From contig CALZFC010000096.1 of the NCBI GenBank assembly GCA_945643635.1, positions 1 through 64,000 of the forward strand: DNA of 64,000 nt. Reading direction: 5' to 3'. Source of the DNA: Allodiplogaster sudhausi (taxonomy: Eukaryota > Nematoda > Chromadorea > Rhabditida > Diplogasteridae). Shown one piece after another: positions 1-8,814 of this stretch (position 1 is the stretch's first letter; each line of letters begins with the position of its first letter). The translations under genes and the position numbers were made by a program. The notes below the pieces were generated by a model, which saw only the letters and a list, made by a program, of their open reading frames with translations, was not told the origin of the DNA and searched no databases.

Positions 1-1
1 T

Positions 2-73
2 TGCCACCTGCAGGAATCGAACCTGCGACCTTCGCTTTACGAGAGCGACGCTCTGCCCCTGAGCCAAGGAGGC
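2..73 (-). tRNA. tRNA-Thr(CGU), class A, type copy
   Basis: The transcript begins GCCTCCU and ends AGGUGGC plus discriminator A. The D stem is GCUC/GAGC with loop AGGGGCA, the anticodon stem is UCGCU/AGCGA, the variable loop is AGGUC and the T arm is GCAGG-UUCGAUU-CCUGC. The anticodon CGU is at 39-41 and reads ACG. U8-A14, G15-C48, U54, U55, C56 and A58 are all present. G1-C72, C2-G71, G35 and U36 match known threonine identity elements. The acceptor stem has a U4-U69 mismatch, which is the hallmark of this class. About 191 of the 430 genes are class A. It may still be charged, because the mismatch lies outside the threonine identity pairs. Confidence 0.95.
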
Positions 74-152
74 ATGCAGACTATGCTTTTTCGAAATTTC
101 TGAATAGCATCCTTTTCCGATGTCATAAGCAAAAATTCAGATCTAAAACGAT
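74..152. other. Spacer S1 (79 bp), type copy
   Basis: This AT-rich spacer (about 33% GC) follows every U4 gene on the plus strand and a few A4 genes. It is upstream of the class A gene and downstream of the class B gene in transcription order. It contains the palindromes TTTCGAAA and GAAATTTC (overlapping at 90-101), a BglII-like AGATCT at 139-144, and the T4 run that ends the class B transcript. It is nearly invariant. A variant with ACTAAG in place of ACTATG occurs after the genes at 597, 8517, 37996 and 43656; after 1484 the same place reads ACTAAA. No further gene is seen in it. Confidence 0.9.
145..148 (-). terminator. T4 RNA polymerase III terminator (S1 type)
   Basis: On the minus strand the class B 3' end is followed by ATCG and then TTTT. 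A second run, TTTTT, lies 10 bases further on. Genes left-flanked by S1 share this short T4 signal. Confidence 0.8.
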
Positions 153-163
153 TGCCACCTGCA

Positions 164-174
164 GGAATCGAACC
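164..174 (-). promoter_or_regulatory. B box of the type class B gene
   Basis: The minus strand reads GGTTCGATTCC, an exact match to the eukaryotic B-box consensus GGTTCGANTCC bound by TFIIIC. It forms the T arm and is the same in the copies I read. Confidence 0.9.
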
Positions 175-206
175 TGCGACCTTCGCTTTACAAGAGCGAC
201 GCTCTG

Positions 207-217
207 CCCCTAAGCTA
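207..217 (-). promoter_or_regulatory. A box of the type class B gene
   Basis: The minus strand reads TAGCTTAGGGG, which fits the A-box consensus TRGYNNARNNG. Class A reads TGGCTCAGGGG at the same place and also fits. The spacing to the B box is normal for an intronless tRNA gene. Confidence 0.85.
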
Positions 218-237
218 AGGTGGCTACGAGGGAACTC

Positions 238-251
238 ATGCAGGTCTGCAT
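238..251. repeat. Inverted repeat ATGCAG-GT-CTGCAT in S2
   Basis: A perfect 6-bp inverted repeat with a 2-bp centre lies 14-27 bp upstream of the class B gene, overlapping the TATA-like element by two bases. It is present in every S2 form I read. S1 keeps only ATGCAG at its start, next to the gene. A protein-binding site is possible but unproven. Confidence 0.5.
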
Positions 252-258
252 AATATTT
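250..258 (-). promoter_or_regulatory. TATA-like element upstream of class B genes
   Basis: The minus strand reads AAATATTAT at -34 to -26 from the mature 5' end. Several eukaryotes use an upstream TATA-like element to place TFIIIB on tRNA genes. It recurs in almost every S2. S1 has no equally clear match. The role is inferred from position only. Confidence 0.45.
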
Positions 259-291
259 GTCCATCTGTAGCGTACTTCAGAAACGGGAATC

Positions 292-297
292 AAAAAA
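292..297 (-). terminator. T6 RNA polymerase III terminator (S2 type)
   Basis: On the minus strand the gene starting at 300 is followed by AA and then TTTTTT. Genes left-flanked by S2, which include nearly all the A and C genes, have this stronger run. Confidence 0.82.
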
Positions 298-299
298 TT

Positions 300-371
300 T
301 GCCACCTGCAGGAATCGAACCTGCGACCTTCGCTTTACGAGAGCGACGCTCTGCCCCTAAGCTAAGGTGGC
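300..371 (-). tRNA. tRNA-Thr(CGU), class C, first copy
   Basis: This has the flawless class B body (A4, A9, U13) but anticodon CGU. It is followed by S2 on both sides, so it behaves as a class B unit whose anticodon base 34 is C. Copies flanked by S2 start at 300, 894, 1338, 7029, 8815, 10304, 12840, 13583, 16120, 22965, 24006, 26536, 27279, 29368, 31901, 38294, 45595, 48426, 50661, 54836, 57370 and 61840. These are the only CGU genes with a fully paired acceptor stem, apart from 446 and 12095. Confidence 0.94.
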
Positions 372-445
372 TACGAGGGAACTCATGCAGGTCTGCATAA
401 TATTTGTCCATCTGTAGCGTAATTCAGAAACGGGAATCAAAAAAT

Positions 446-517
446 TGCCACCTGCAGGAATCGAACCTGCGACCTTCGCTTTACGAGAGCGACGCTCTGC
501 CCCTGAGCTAAGGTGGC
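446..517 (-). tRNA. tRNA-Thr(CGU), class H, single copy
   Basis: It combines A4 and A9 with C13 and CGU, so both the acceptor and D stems are fully paired. It is the best-paired CGU gene in the window. It is followed by S1, unlike most A4 genes. The spacer on its left (372-445) is one base short before the gene. A crossover between A- or D-type and C-type copies would make it. Confidence 0.92.
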
Positions 518-1040
518 ATGCAGACTATGCTTTTTCGAAATTTCTGAATAGCATCCTTTTCCGATGTCATAAGCAAAAATTCAGATCTAAAACGATTGCC
601 ACCTGCAGGAATCGAACCTGCGACCTTCGCTTTACGAGAGCGACGCTCTGCCCCTGAGCCAAGGAGGCATGCAGACTAAGCTTTTTCGAAATTTCTGAAT
701 AGCATCCTTTTCCGATGTCATAAGCAAAAATTCAGATCTAAAACGATTGCCACCTGCAGGAATCGAACCTGCGACCTTCGCTTTACAAGAGCGACGCTCT
801 GCCCCTAAGCTAAGGTGGCTACGAGGGAACTCATGCAGGTCTGCATAATATTTGTCCATCTGTAGCGACATCAGAAACGGGAATCAAAAAATTTGCCACC
901 TGCAGGAATCGAACCTGCGACCTTCGCTTTACGAGAGCGACGCTCTGCCCCTAAGCTAAGGTGGCTACGAGGGAACTCATGCAGGTCTGCATAATATTTG
1001 TCCATCTGTAGCGTACATCAGAAACGGAAATCAAAAAATT

Positions 1041-1111
1041 TGCCACCTGCAGGAATCGAACCTGCGACCTTCGCTTTACGAGAGCGACGCTCTGCCCTGA
1101 GCCAAGGAGGC
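1041..1111 (-). tRNA. tRNA-Thr(CGU), class A with one G lost in the D loop
   Basis: The plus strand reads CTGCCCTGAG where other class A copies have CTGCCCCTGAG, making the gene 71 nt. The D loop becomes AGGGCA. G18 and G19 can still be assigned, but the loop has only six bases. The A-box to B-box spacing shrinks by one. The same deletion recurs at 34130-34200, so one event may have been copied. Confidence 0.9.
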
Positions 1112-1483
1112 ATGCAGACTATGCTTTTTCGAAATTTCTGAATAGCATCCTTTTCCGATGTCATAAGCAAAAATTCAGATCTAAAACGATTGCCACCTGC
1201 AGGAATCGAACCTGCGACCTTCGCTTTACAAGAGCGACGCTCTGCCCCTAAGCTAAGGTGGCTACGAGGGAACTCATGCAGGTCTGCATAATATTTGTCC
1301 ATCTATAGCGTATCATCAGAAACGGAATCAAAAAATTTGCCACCTGCAGGAATCGAACCTGCGACCTTCGCTTTACGAGAGCGACGCTCTGCCCCTAAGC
1401 TAAGGTGGCTACGAGGGAACTCATGCAGGTCTGCATAATATTTGCAGATCTATAGTGATCATCAGAAACGGAAATCAAAAAAT

Positions 1484-1555
1484 TGCCACCTGCAGGAATC
1501 GAACCTGCGACCTTCGCTTTACAAGAGCGACGCTCTGCCCCTAAGCTAAGGAGGC
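1484..1555 (-). tRNA. tRNA-Thr(UGU), class F, first copy
   Basis: It has the class B anticodon and D arm (A9, U13) but the U4 acceptor mismatch, and is followed by S1. Other copies start at 2556, 4047, 25495 and 30858. All are followed by S1-type spacers with extra changes. It looks like a class B gene whose 5' end and upstream spacer were replaced by class A sequence. Confidence 0.92.
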
Positions 1556-1661
1556 ATGCAGACTAAACTTTTTCGAAATTTCTGAATAGCATCCTTTTCC
1601 GATGTCATAAGCAAAAAAATTTGCAGATCTATAGTGATCATCAGAAACGGAAATCAAAAAT
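1556..1661. other. Chimeric S1-S2b spacer (106 bp)
   Basis: The first 60 or so bases are S1 as far as CATAAGCAAAAA. The rest is S2b from ATTTGCAGATCTATAG to its A run. The join lies in A-rich sequence just before CAGATCTA, which both spacers share. It separates two UGU genes (1484 and 1662) and is the longest spacer in the window. Confidence 0.85.
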
Positions 1662-2704
1662 TGCCACCTGCAGGAATCGAACCTGCGACCTTCGCTTTAC
1701 AAGAGCGACGCTCTGCCCCTAAGCTAAGGTGGCTACGAGGGAACTCATGCAGGTCTGCATAATATTTGCAGATCTATAGTGATCATCAGAAACGGAAATA
1801 AAAAAATTTGCCACCTGCAGGAATCGAACCTGCGACCTTCGCTTTACGAGAGCGACGCTCTGCCCCTGAGCCAAGGAGGCATGCAGACTATGCTTTTTCG
1901 AAATTTCTGAATAGCATCCTTTTCCGATGTCATAAGCAAAAATTCAGATCTAAAACGATTGCCACCTGCAGGAATCGAACCTGCGACCTTCGCTTTACAA
2001 GAGCGACGCTCTGCCCCTAAGCTAAGGTGGCTACGAGGGAACTCATGCAGGTCTGCATAATATTTGTCCATCTGTAGTGTACATCAGAAACGGAAATCAA
2101 AAAATTTGCCACCTGCAGGAATCGAACCTGCGACCTTCGCTTTACGAGAGCGACGCTCTGCCCCTGAGCCAAGGAGGCATGCAGACTATGCTTTTTCGAA
2201 ATTTCTGAATAGCATCCTTTTCCGATGTCATAAGCAAAAATTCAGATCTAAAACGATTGCCACCTGCAGGAATCGAACCTGCGACCTTCGCTTTACAAGA
2301 GCGACGCTCTGCCCCTAAGCTAAGGTGGCTACGAGGGAACTCATGCAGGTCTGCATAATATTTGTCCATCTATAGTGTACATCAGAAACGGGAATCAAAA
2401 AATTTGCCACCTGCAGGAATCGAACCTGCGACCTTCGCTTTACGAGAGCGACGCTCTGCCCCTGAGCCAAGGAGGCATGCAGACTATGCTTTTTCGAAAT
2501 TTCTGAATAGCATCCTTTTCCGATGTCATAAGCAAAAATTCAGATCTAAAACGATTGCCACCTGCAGGAATCGAACCTGCGACCTTCGCTTTACAAGAGC
2601 GACGCTCTGCCCCTAAGCTAAGGAGGCATGCAGACTATGCTTTTTCGAAATTTCTGAATAGCATCCTTTTCCGATGTCATAAGAAAATTCAGATCTAAAA
2701 CGAT

Positions 2705-5700
2705 TGCCACCTGCAGGAATCGAACCTGCGACCTTCGCTTTACGAGAGCGACGCTCTGCCCCTGAGCCAAGGAGGCATGCAGACTATGCTTTTTCGAAAT
2801 TTCTGAATAGCATCCTTTTCCGATGTCATAAGCAAAAATTCAGATCTAAAACGATTGCCACCTGCAGGAATCGAACCTGCGACCTTCGCTTTACAAGAGC
2901 GACGCTCTGCCCCTAAGCTAAGGTGGCTACGAGGGAACTCATGCAGGTCTGCATAATATTTGTCCATCTATAGTGATCATCAGAAACGGAAATCAAAAAA
3001 TTTGCCACCTGCAGGAATCGAACCTGCGACCTTCGCTTTACGAGAGCGACGCTCTGCCCCTGAGCCAAGGAGGCATGCAGACTATGCTTTTTCGAAATTT
3101 CTGAATAGCATCCTTTTCCGATGTCATAAGCAAAAATTCAGATCTAAAACGATTGCCACCTGCAGGAATCGAACCTGCGACCTTCGCTTTACAAGAGCGA
3201 CGCTCTGCCCCTAAGCTAAGGTGGCTACGAGGGAACTCATGCAGGTCTGCATAATATTTGCAGATCTATAGTGATCATCAGAAACGGAAATCAAAAAATT
3301 TGCCACCTGCAGGAATCGAACCTGCGACCTTCGCTTTACGAGAGCGACGCTCTGCCCCTGAGCCAAGGAGGCATGCAGACTATGCTTTTTCGAAATTTCT
3401 GAATAGCATCCTTTTCCGATGTCATAAGCAAAAATTCAGATCTAAAACGATTGCCACCTGCAGGAATCGAACCTGCGACCTTCGCTTTACAAGAGCGACG
3501 CTCTGCCCCTAAGCTAAGGTGGCTACGAGGGAACTCATGCAGGTCTGCATAATATTTGTCCATCTATAGTGATCATCAGAAACGGAAATCAAAAAATTTG
3601 CCACCTGCAGGAATCGAACCTGCGACCTTCGCTTTACGAGAGCGACGCTCTGCCCCTGAGCCAAGGAGGCATGCAGACTATGCTTTTTCGAAATTTCTGA
3701 ATAGCATCCTTTTCCGATGTCATAAGCAAAAATTCAGATCTAAAACGATTGCCACCTGCAGGAATCGAACCTGCGACCTTCGCTTTACAAGAGCGACGCT
3801 CTGCCCCTAAGCTAAGGTGGCTACGAGGGAACTCATGCAGGTCTGCATAATATTTGTCCATCTGTAGCGTACATCAGAAACGGAATCAAAAAATTTGCCA
3901 CCTGCAGGAATCGAACCTGCGACCTTCGCTTTACGAGAGCGACGCTCTGCCCCTGAGCCAAGGAGGCATGCAGACTATGCTTTTTCGAAATTTCTGAATA
4001 GCATCCTTTTCCGATGTCATAAGCAAAAATTCAGATCTAAAACGATTGCCACCTGCAGGAATCGAACCTGCGACCTTCGCTTTACAAGAGCGACGCTCTG
4101 CCCCTAAGCTAAGGAGGCATGCAGACTATGCTTTTTCGAAATTTCTGAATAGCATCCTTTCCGATGTCATAAGAAAAATTCAGATCTAAAACGATTGCCA
4201 CCTGCAGGAATCGAACCTGCGACCTTCGCTTTACGAGAGCGACGCTCTGCCCCTGAGCCAAGGAGGCATGCAGACTATGCTTTTTCGAAATTTCTGAATA
4301 GCATCCTTTTCCGATGTCATAAGCAAAAATTCAGATCTAAAACGATTGCCACCTGCAGGAATCGAACCTGCGACCTTCGCTTTACAAGAGCGACGCTCTG
4401 CCCCTAAGCTAAGGTGGCTACGAGGGAACTCATGCAGGTCTGCATAATATTTGTCCATCTATAGTGATCATCAGAAACGGAAATCAAAAAATTTGCCACC
4501 TGCAGGAATCGAACCTGCGACCTTCGCTTTACGAGAGCGACGCTCTGCCCCTGAGCCAAGGAGGCATGCAGACTATGCTTTTTCGAAATTTCTGAATAGC
4601 ATCCTTTTCCGATGTCATAAGCAAAAATTCAGATCTAAAACGATTGCCACCTGCAGGAATCGAACCTGCGACCTTCGCTTTACAAGAGCGACGCTCTGCC
4701 CCTAAGCTAAGGTGGCTACGAGGGAACTCATGCAGGTCTGCATAATATTTGCAGATCTATAGTGATCATCAGAAACGGAAATCAAAAAATTTGCCACCTG
4801 CAGGAATCGAACCTGCGACCTTCGCTTTACGAGAGCGACGCTCTGCCCCTGAGCCAAGGAGGCATGCAGACTATGCTTTTTCGAAATTTCTGAATAGCAT
4901 CCTTTTCCGATGTCATAAGCAAAAATTCAGATCTAAAACGATTGCCACCTGCAGGAATCGAACCTGCGACCTTCGCTTTACAAGAGCGACGCTCTGCCCC
5001 TAAGCTAAGGTGGCTACGAGGGAACTCATGCAGGTCTGCATAATATTTGTCCATCTATAGTGTATCATCAGAAACGGAAATCAAAAAATTTGCCACCTGC
5101 AGGAATCGAACCTGCGACCTTCGCTTTACGAGAGCGACGCTCTGCCCCTGAGCCAAGGAGGCATGCAGACTATGCTTTTTCGAAATTTCTGAATAGCATC
5201 CTTTTCCGATGTCATAAGCAAAAATTCAGATCTAAAACGATTGCCACCTGCAGGAATCGAACCTGCGACCTTCGCTTTACAAGAGCGACGCTCTGCCCCT
5301 AAGCTAAGGTGGCTACGAGGGAACTCATGCAGGTCTGCATAATATTTGTCCATCTATAGTGATCATCAGAAACGGAAATCAAAAAATTTGCCACCTGCAG
5401 GAATCGAACCTGCGACCTTCGCTTTACGAGAGCGACGCTCTGCCCCTGAGCCAAGGAGGCATGCAGACTATGCTTTTTCGAAATTTCTGAATAGCATCCT
5501 TTTCCGATGTCATAAGCAAAAATTCAGATCTAAAACGATTGCCACCTGCAGGAATCGAACCTGCGACCTTCGCTTTACAAGAGCGACGCTCTGCCCCTAA
5601 GCTAAGGTGGCTACGAGGGAACTCATGCAGGTCTGCATAATATTTGCAGATCTATAGTGATCATCAGAAACGGAAATCAAAAAATTTGCCACCTGCAGGA

Positions 5701-5984
5701 ATCGAACCTGCGACCTTCGCTTTACGAGAGCGACGCTCTGCCCCTGAGCCAAGGAGGCATGCAGACTATGCTTTTTCGAAATTTCTGAATAGCATCCTTT
5801 TCCGATGTCATAAGCAAAAATTCAGATCTAAAACGATTGCCACCTGCAGGAATCGAACCTGCGACCTTCGCTTTACAAGAGCGACGCTCTGCCCCTAAGC
5901 TAAGGTGGCTACGAGGGAACTCATGCAGGTCTGCATAATATTTGTCCATCTATAGTGATCATCAGAAACGGAAATCAAAAAATT
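2705..5984 (-). tRNA. Block 2: 22 tRNA-Thr genes, mostly A-B dimers
   Basis: Genes: 2705A 2856B 3003A 3154B 3301A 3452B 3599A 3750B 3896A 4047F 4196A 4347B 4494A 4645B 4792A 4943B 5091A 5242B 5389A 5540B 5687A 5838B. S2b follows 3154, 4645 and 5540. The linker after 4943 is one base longer than usual (GTGTATCATC). Confidence 0.93.
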
Positions 5985-6056
5985 TGCCACCTGCAGGAAT
6001 CGAACCTGCGACCTTCGCTTTACGAGAGCGACGCTCTGCCCCTGAGCTAAGGAGGC
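5985..6056 (-). tRNA. tRNA-Thr(CGU), class D, first copy
   Basis: It has U4 with A9 and C13, so it differs from class A only at position 9. It is always followed by S1 and then by a further CGU gene, which breaks the A-B alternation. Copies start at 5985, 7472, 9259, 11642, 11793, 14922, 21920, 28617, 38736, 40673, 42909, 44550, 47381, 49616, 52151, 56325, 59601, 60795 and 63032. The fixed context suggests a D-A-B trimer that spread as a unit. Confidence 0.93.
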
Positions 6057-8814
6057 ATGCAGACTATGCTTTTTCGAAATTTCTGAATAGCATCCTTTTC
6101 CGATGTCATAAGCAAAAATTCAGATCTAAAACGATTGCCACCTGCAGGAATCGAACCTGCGACCTTCGCTTTACGAGAGCGACGCTCTGCCCCTGAGCCA
6201 AGGAGGCATGCAGACTATGCTTTTTCGAAATTTCTGAATAGCATCCTTTTCCGATGTCATAAGCAAAAATTCAGATCTAAAACGATTGCCACCTGCAGGA
6301 ATCGAACCTGCGACCTTCGCTTTACAAGAGCGACGCTCTGCCCCTAAGCTAAGGTGGCTACGAGGGAACTCATGCAGGTCTGCATAATATTTGTCCATCT
6401 ATAGTGATCATCAGAAACGGAAATCAAAAAATTTGCCACCTGCAGGAATCGAACCTGCGACCTTCGCTTTACGAGAGCGACGCTCTGCCCCTGAGCCAAG
6501 GAGGCATGCAGACTATGCTTTTTCGAAATTTCTGAATAGCATCCTTTTCCGATGTCATAAGCAAAAATTCAGATCTAAAACGATTGCCACCTGCAGGAAT
6601 CGAACCTGCGACCTTCGCTTTACAAGAGCGACGCTCTGCCCCTAAGCTAAGGTGGCTACGAGGGAACTCATGCAGGTCTGCATAATATTTGCAGATCTAT
6701 AGTGATCATCAGAAACGGAAATCAAAAAATTTGCCACCTGCAGGAATCGAACCTGCGACCTTCGCTTTACGAGAGCGACGCTCTGCCCCTGAGCCAAGGA
6801 GGCATGCAGACTAGCTTTTTCGAAATTTCTGAATAGCATCCTTTTCCGATGTCATAAGCAAAAATTCAGATCTAAAACGATTGCCACCTGCAGGAATCGA
6901 ACCTGCGACCTTCGCTTTACAAGAGCGACGCTCTGCCCCTAAGCTAAGGTGGCTACGAGGGAACTCATGCAGGTCTGCATAATATTTGTCCATCTGTAGC
7001 GTACTTCAGAAACGGGAATCAAAAAATTTGCCACCTGCAGGAATCGAACCTGCGACCTTCGCTTTACGAGAGCGACGCTCTGCCCCTAAGCTAAGGTGGC
7101 TACGAGGGAACTCATGCAGGTCTGCATAATATTTGTCCATCTGTAGCGTATCAGAAACGGGAATCAAAAAATTTGCCACCTGCAGGAATCGAACCTGCGA
7201 CCTTCGCTTTACGAGAGCGACGCTCTGCCCCTGAGCCAAGGAGGCATGCAGACTATGCTTTTTCGAAATTTCTGAATAGCATCCTTTTCCGATGTCATAA
7301 GCAAAAATTCAGATCTAAAACGATTGCCACCTGCAGGAATCGAACCTGCGACCTTCGCTTTACAAGAGCGACGCTCTGCCCCTAAGCTAAGGTGGCTACG
7401 AGGGAACTCATGCAGGTCTGCATAATATTTGTCCATCTATAGTGATCATCAGAAACGGAAATCAAAAAATTTGCCACCTGCAGGAATCGAACCTGCGACC
7501 TTCGCTTTACGAGAGCGACGCTCTGCCCCTGAGCTAAGGAGGCATGCAGACTATGCTTTTTCGAAATTTCTGAATAGCATCCTTTTCCGATGTCATAAGC
7601 AAAAATTCAGATCTAAAACGATTGCCACCTGCAGGAATCGAACCTGCGACCTTCGCTTTACGAGAGCGACGCTCTGCCCCTGAGCCAAGGAGGCATGCAG
7701 ACTATGCTTTTTCGAAATTTCTGAATAGCATCCTTTTCCGATGTCATAAGCAAAAATTCAGATCTAAAACGATTGCCACCTGCAGGAATCGAACCTGCGA
7801 CCTTCGCTTTACAAGAGCGACGCTCTGCCCCTAAGCTAAGGTGGCTACGAGGGAACTCATGCAGGTCTGCATAATATTTGTCCATCTATAGTGATCATCA
7901 GAAACGGAAATCAAAAAATTTGCCACCTGCAGGAATCGAACCTGCGACCTTCGCTTTACGAGAGCGACGCTCTGCCCCTGAGCCAAGGAGGCATGCAGAC
8001 TATGCTTTTTCGAAATTTCTGAATAGCATCCTTTTCCGATGTCATAAGCAAAAATTCAGATCTAAAACGATTGCCACCTGCAGGAATCGAACCTGCGACC
8101 TTCGCTTTACAAGAGCGACGCTCTGCCCCTAAGCTAAGGTGGCTACGAGGGAACTCATGCAGGTCTGCATAATATTTGTCCATCTATAGTGATCATCAGA
8201 AACGGAAATCAAAAAATTTGCCACCTGCAGGAATCGAACCTGCGACCTTCGCTTTACGAGAGCGACGCTCTGCCCCTGAGCCAAGGAGGCATGCAGACTA
8301 TGCTTTTTCGAAATTTCTGAATAGCATCCTTTTCCGATGTCATAAGCAAAAATTCAGATCTAAAACGATTGCCACCTGCAGGAATCGAACCTGCGACCTT
8401 CGCTTTACAAGAGCGACGCTCTGCCCCTAAGCTAAGGTGGCTACGAGGGAACTCATGCAGGTCTGCATAATATTTGCAGATCTATAGTGATCATCAGAAA
8501 CGGAAATCAAAAAATTTGCCACCTGCAGGAATCGAACCTGCGACCTTCGCTTTACGAGAGCGACGCTCTGCCCCTGAGCCAAGGAGGCATGCAGACTAAG
8601 CTTTTTCGAAATTTCTGAATAGCATCCTTTTCCGATGTCATAAGCAAAAATTCAGATCTAAAACGATTGCCACCTGCAGGAATCGAACCTGCGACCTTCG
8701 CTTTACAAGAGCGACGCTCTGCCCCTAAGCTAAGGTGGCTACGAGGGAACTCATGCAGGTCTGCATAATATTTGTCCATCTGTAGCGTACTTCAGAAACG
8801 GGAATCAAAAAATT
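5985..8814 (-). tRNA. Block 3: 19 tRNA-Thr genes
   Basis: Genes: 5985D 6136A 6287B 6434A 6585B 6732A 6882B 7029C 7174A 7325B 7472D 7623A 7774B 7921A 8072B 8219A 8370B 8517A 8668B. The S1 after 6732 lacks one base (ACTAGC). The linker after 7029 is two bases short. The S1 after 8517 has ACTAAG. Confidence 0.93.

Larger units (their letters stand above)
153..224 (-). tRNA. tRNA-Thr(UGU), class B, type copy
   Basis: The transcript begins GCCACCU and pairs perfectly with AGGUGGC, so its seven-pair acceptor stem has no mismatch. It differs from class A at position 4 (A), 9 (A), 13 (U) and 34 (U). The D stem therefore has a U13-G22 wobble where class A has C-G. Anticodon UGU is at 190-192; it reads ACA and can wobble to ACG. 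No intron is present and CCA is not encoded. About 184 genes have this sequence. It is the only class that looks flawless by cloverleaf rules, so it is the likeliest source of the functional ACA decoder. Confidence 0.96.
2..299 (-). repeat. 298-bp dimer unit (CGU gene, S1, UGU gene, S2)
   Basis: This is the first complete copy of the main repeat. It holds a class A tRNA at 2-73, spacer S1 at 74-152, a class B tRNA at 153-224 and spacer S2 at 225-299. The 298-bp step recurs through most of the window, for example the starts 2107 and 2405, or 16267 and 16565. Departures come from an inserted or lost monomer (147 or 151 bp) or from small S2 indels. Confidence 0.95.
225..299. other. Spacer S2 (75 bp), type copy of the divergent form
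   Basis: S2 follows GGTGGC on the plus strand and lies upstream of the class B and C genes. Its first 39 bases are nearly constant; its second half varies. Form S2a reads CTATAGTGATCATC in the second half. Form S2b is the same but with GCAGATCT in place of GTCCATCT. Divergent forms, like this copy, have CTGTAGCGTACTTC or shortened relatives and GGGAATC, GGAATC or GGATC. No gene is seen in it. Confidence 0.88.
1..2704 (-). tRNA. Block 1: 18 tRNA-Thr genes, disordered
   Basis: Genes: 2A 153B 300C 446H 597A 748B 894C 1041A 1191B 1338C 1484F 1662B 1809A 1960B 2107A 2258B 2405A 2556F. The 1041 copy has the D-loop deletion. This stretch has three C genes, the only H gene, two F genes and the chimeric spacer, so rare forms are far denser than elsewhere. 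Confidence 0.93.

Noticed and set aside
74..152. A second small RNA gene in S1 or S2, as in some Entamoeba arrays
   Set aside because: The spacers are under 80 bp, AT-rich, and filled by terminators and upstream sequence. No separate A and B boxes or stable fold is evident. The 5-bp ATGCT/AGCAT hairpin in S1 has an 18-nt loop and is broken by the ACTAAG variant.
1..213. Recurrent short open reading frames (about 60-109 codons) on both strands, with conserved peptides such as PPAGIEPATF
   Set aside because: They are read through tRNA genes, mostly antisense, and their conservation is that of the tRNA. Such peptides are familiar false annotations from antisense tRNA. No start signals or codon bias support them.
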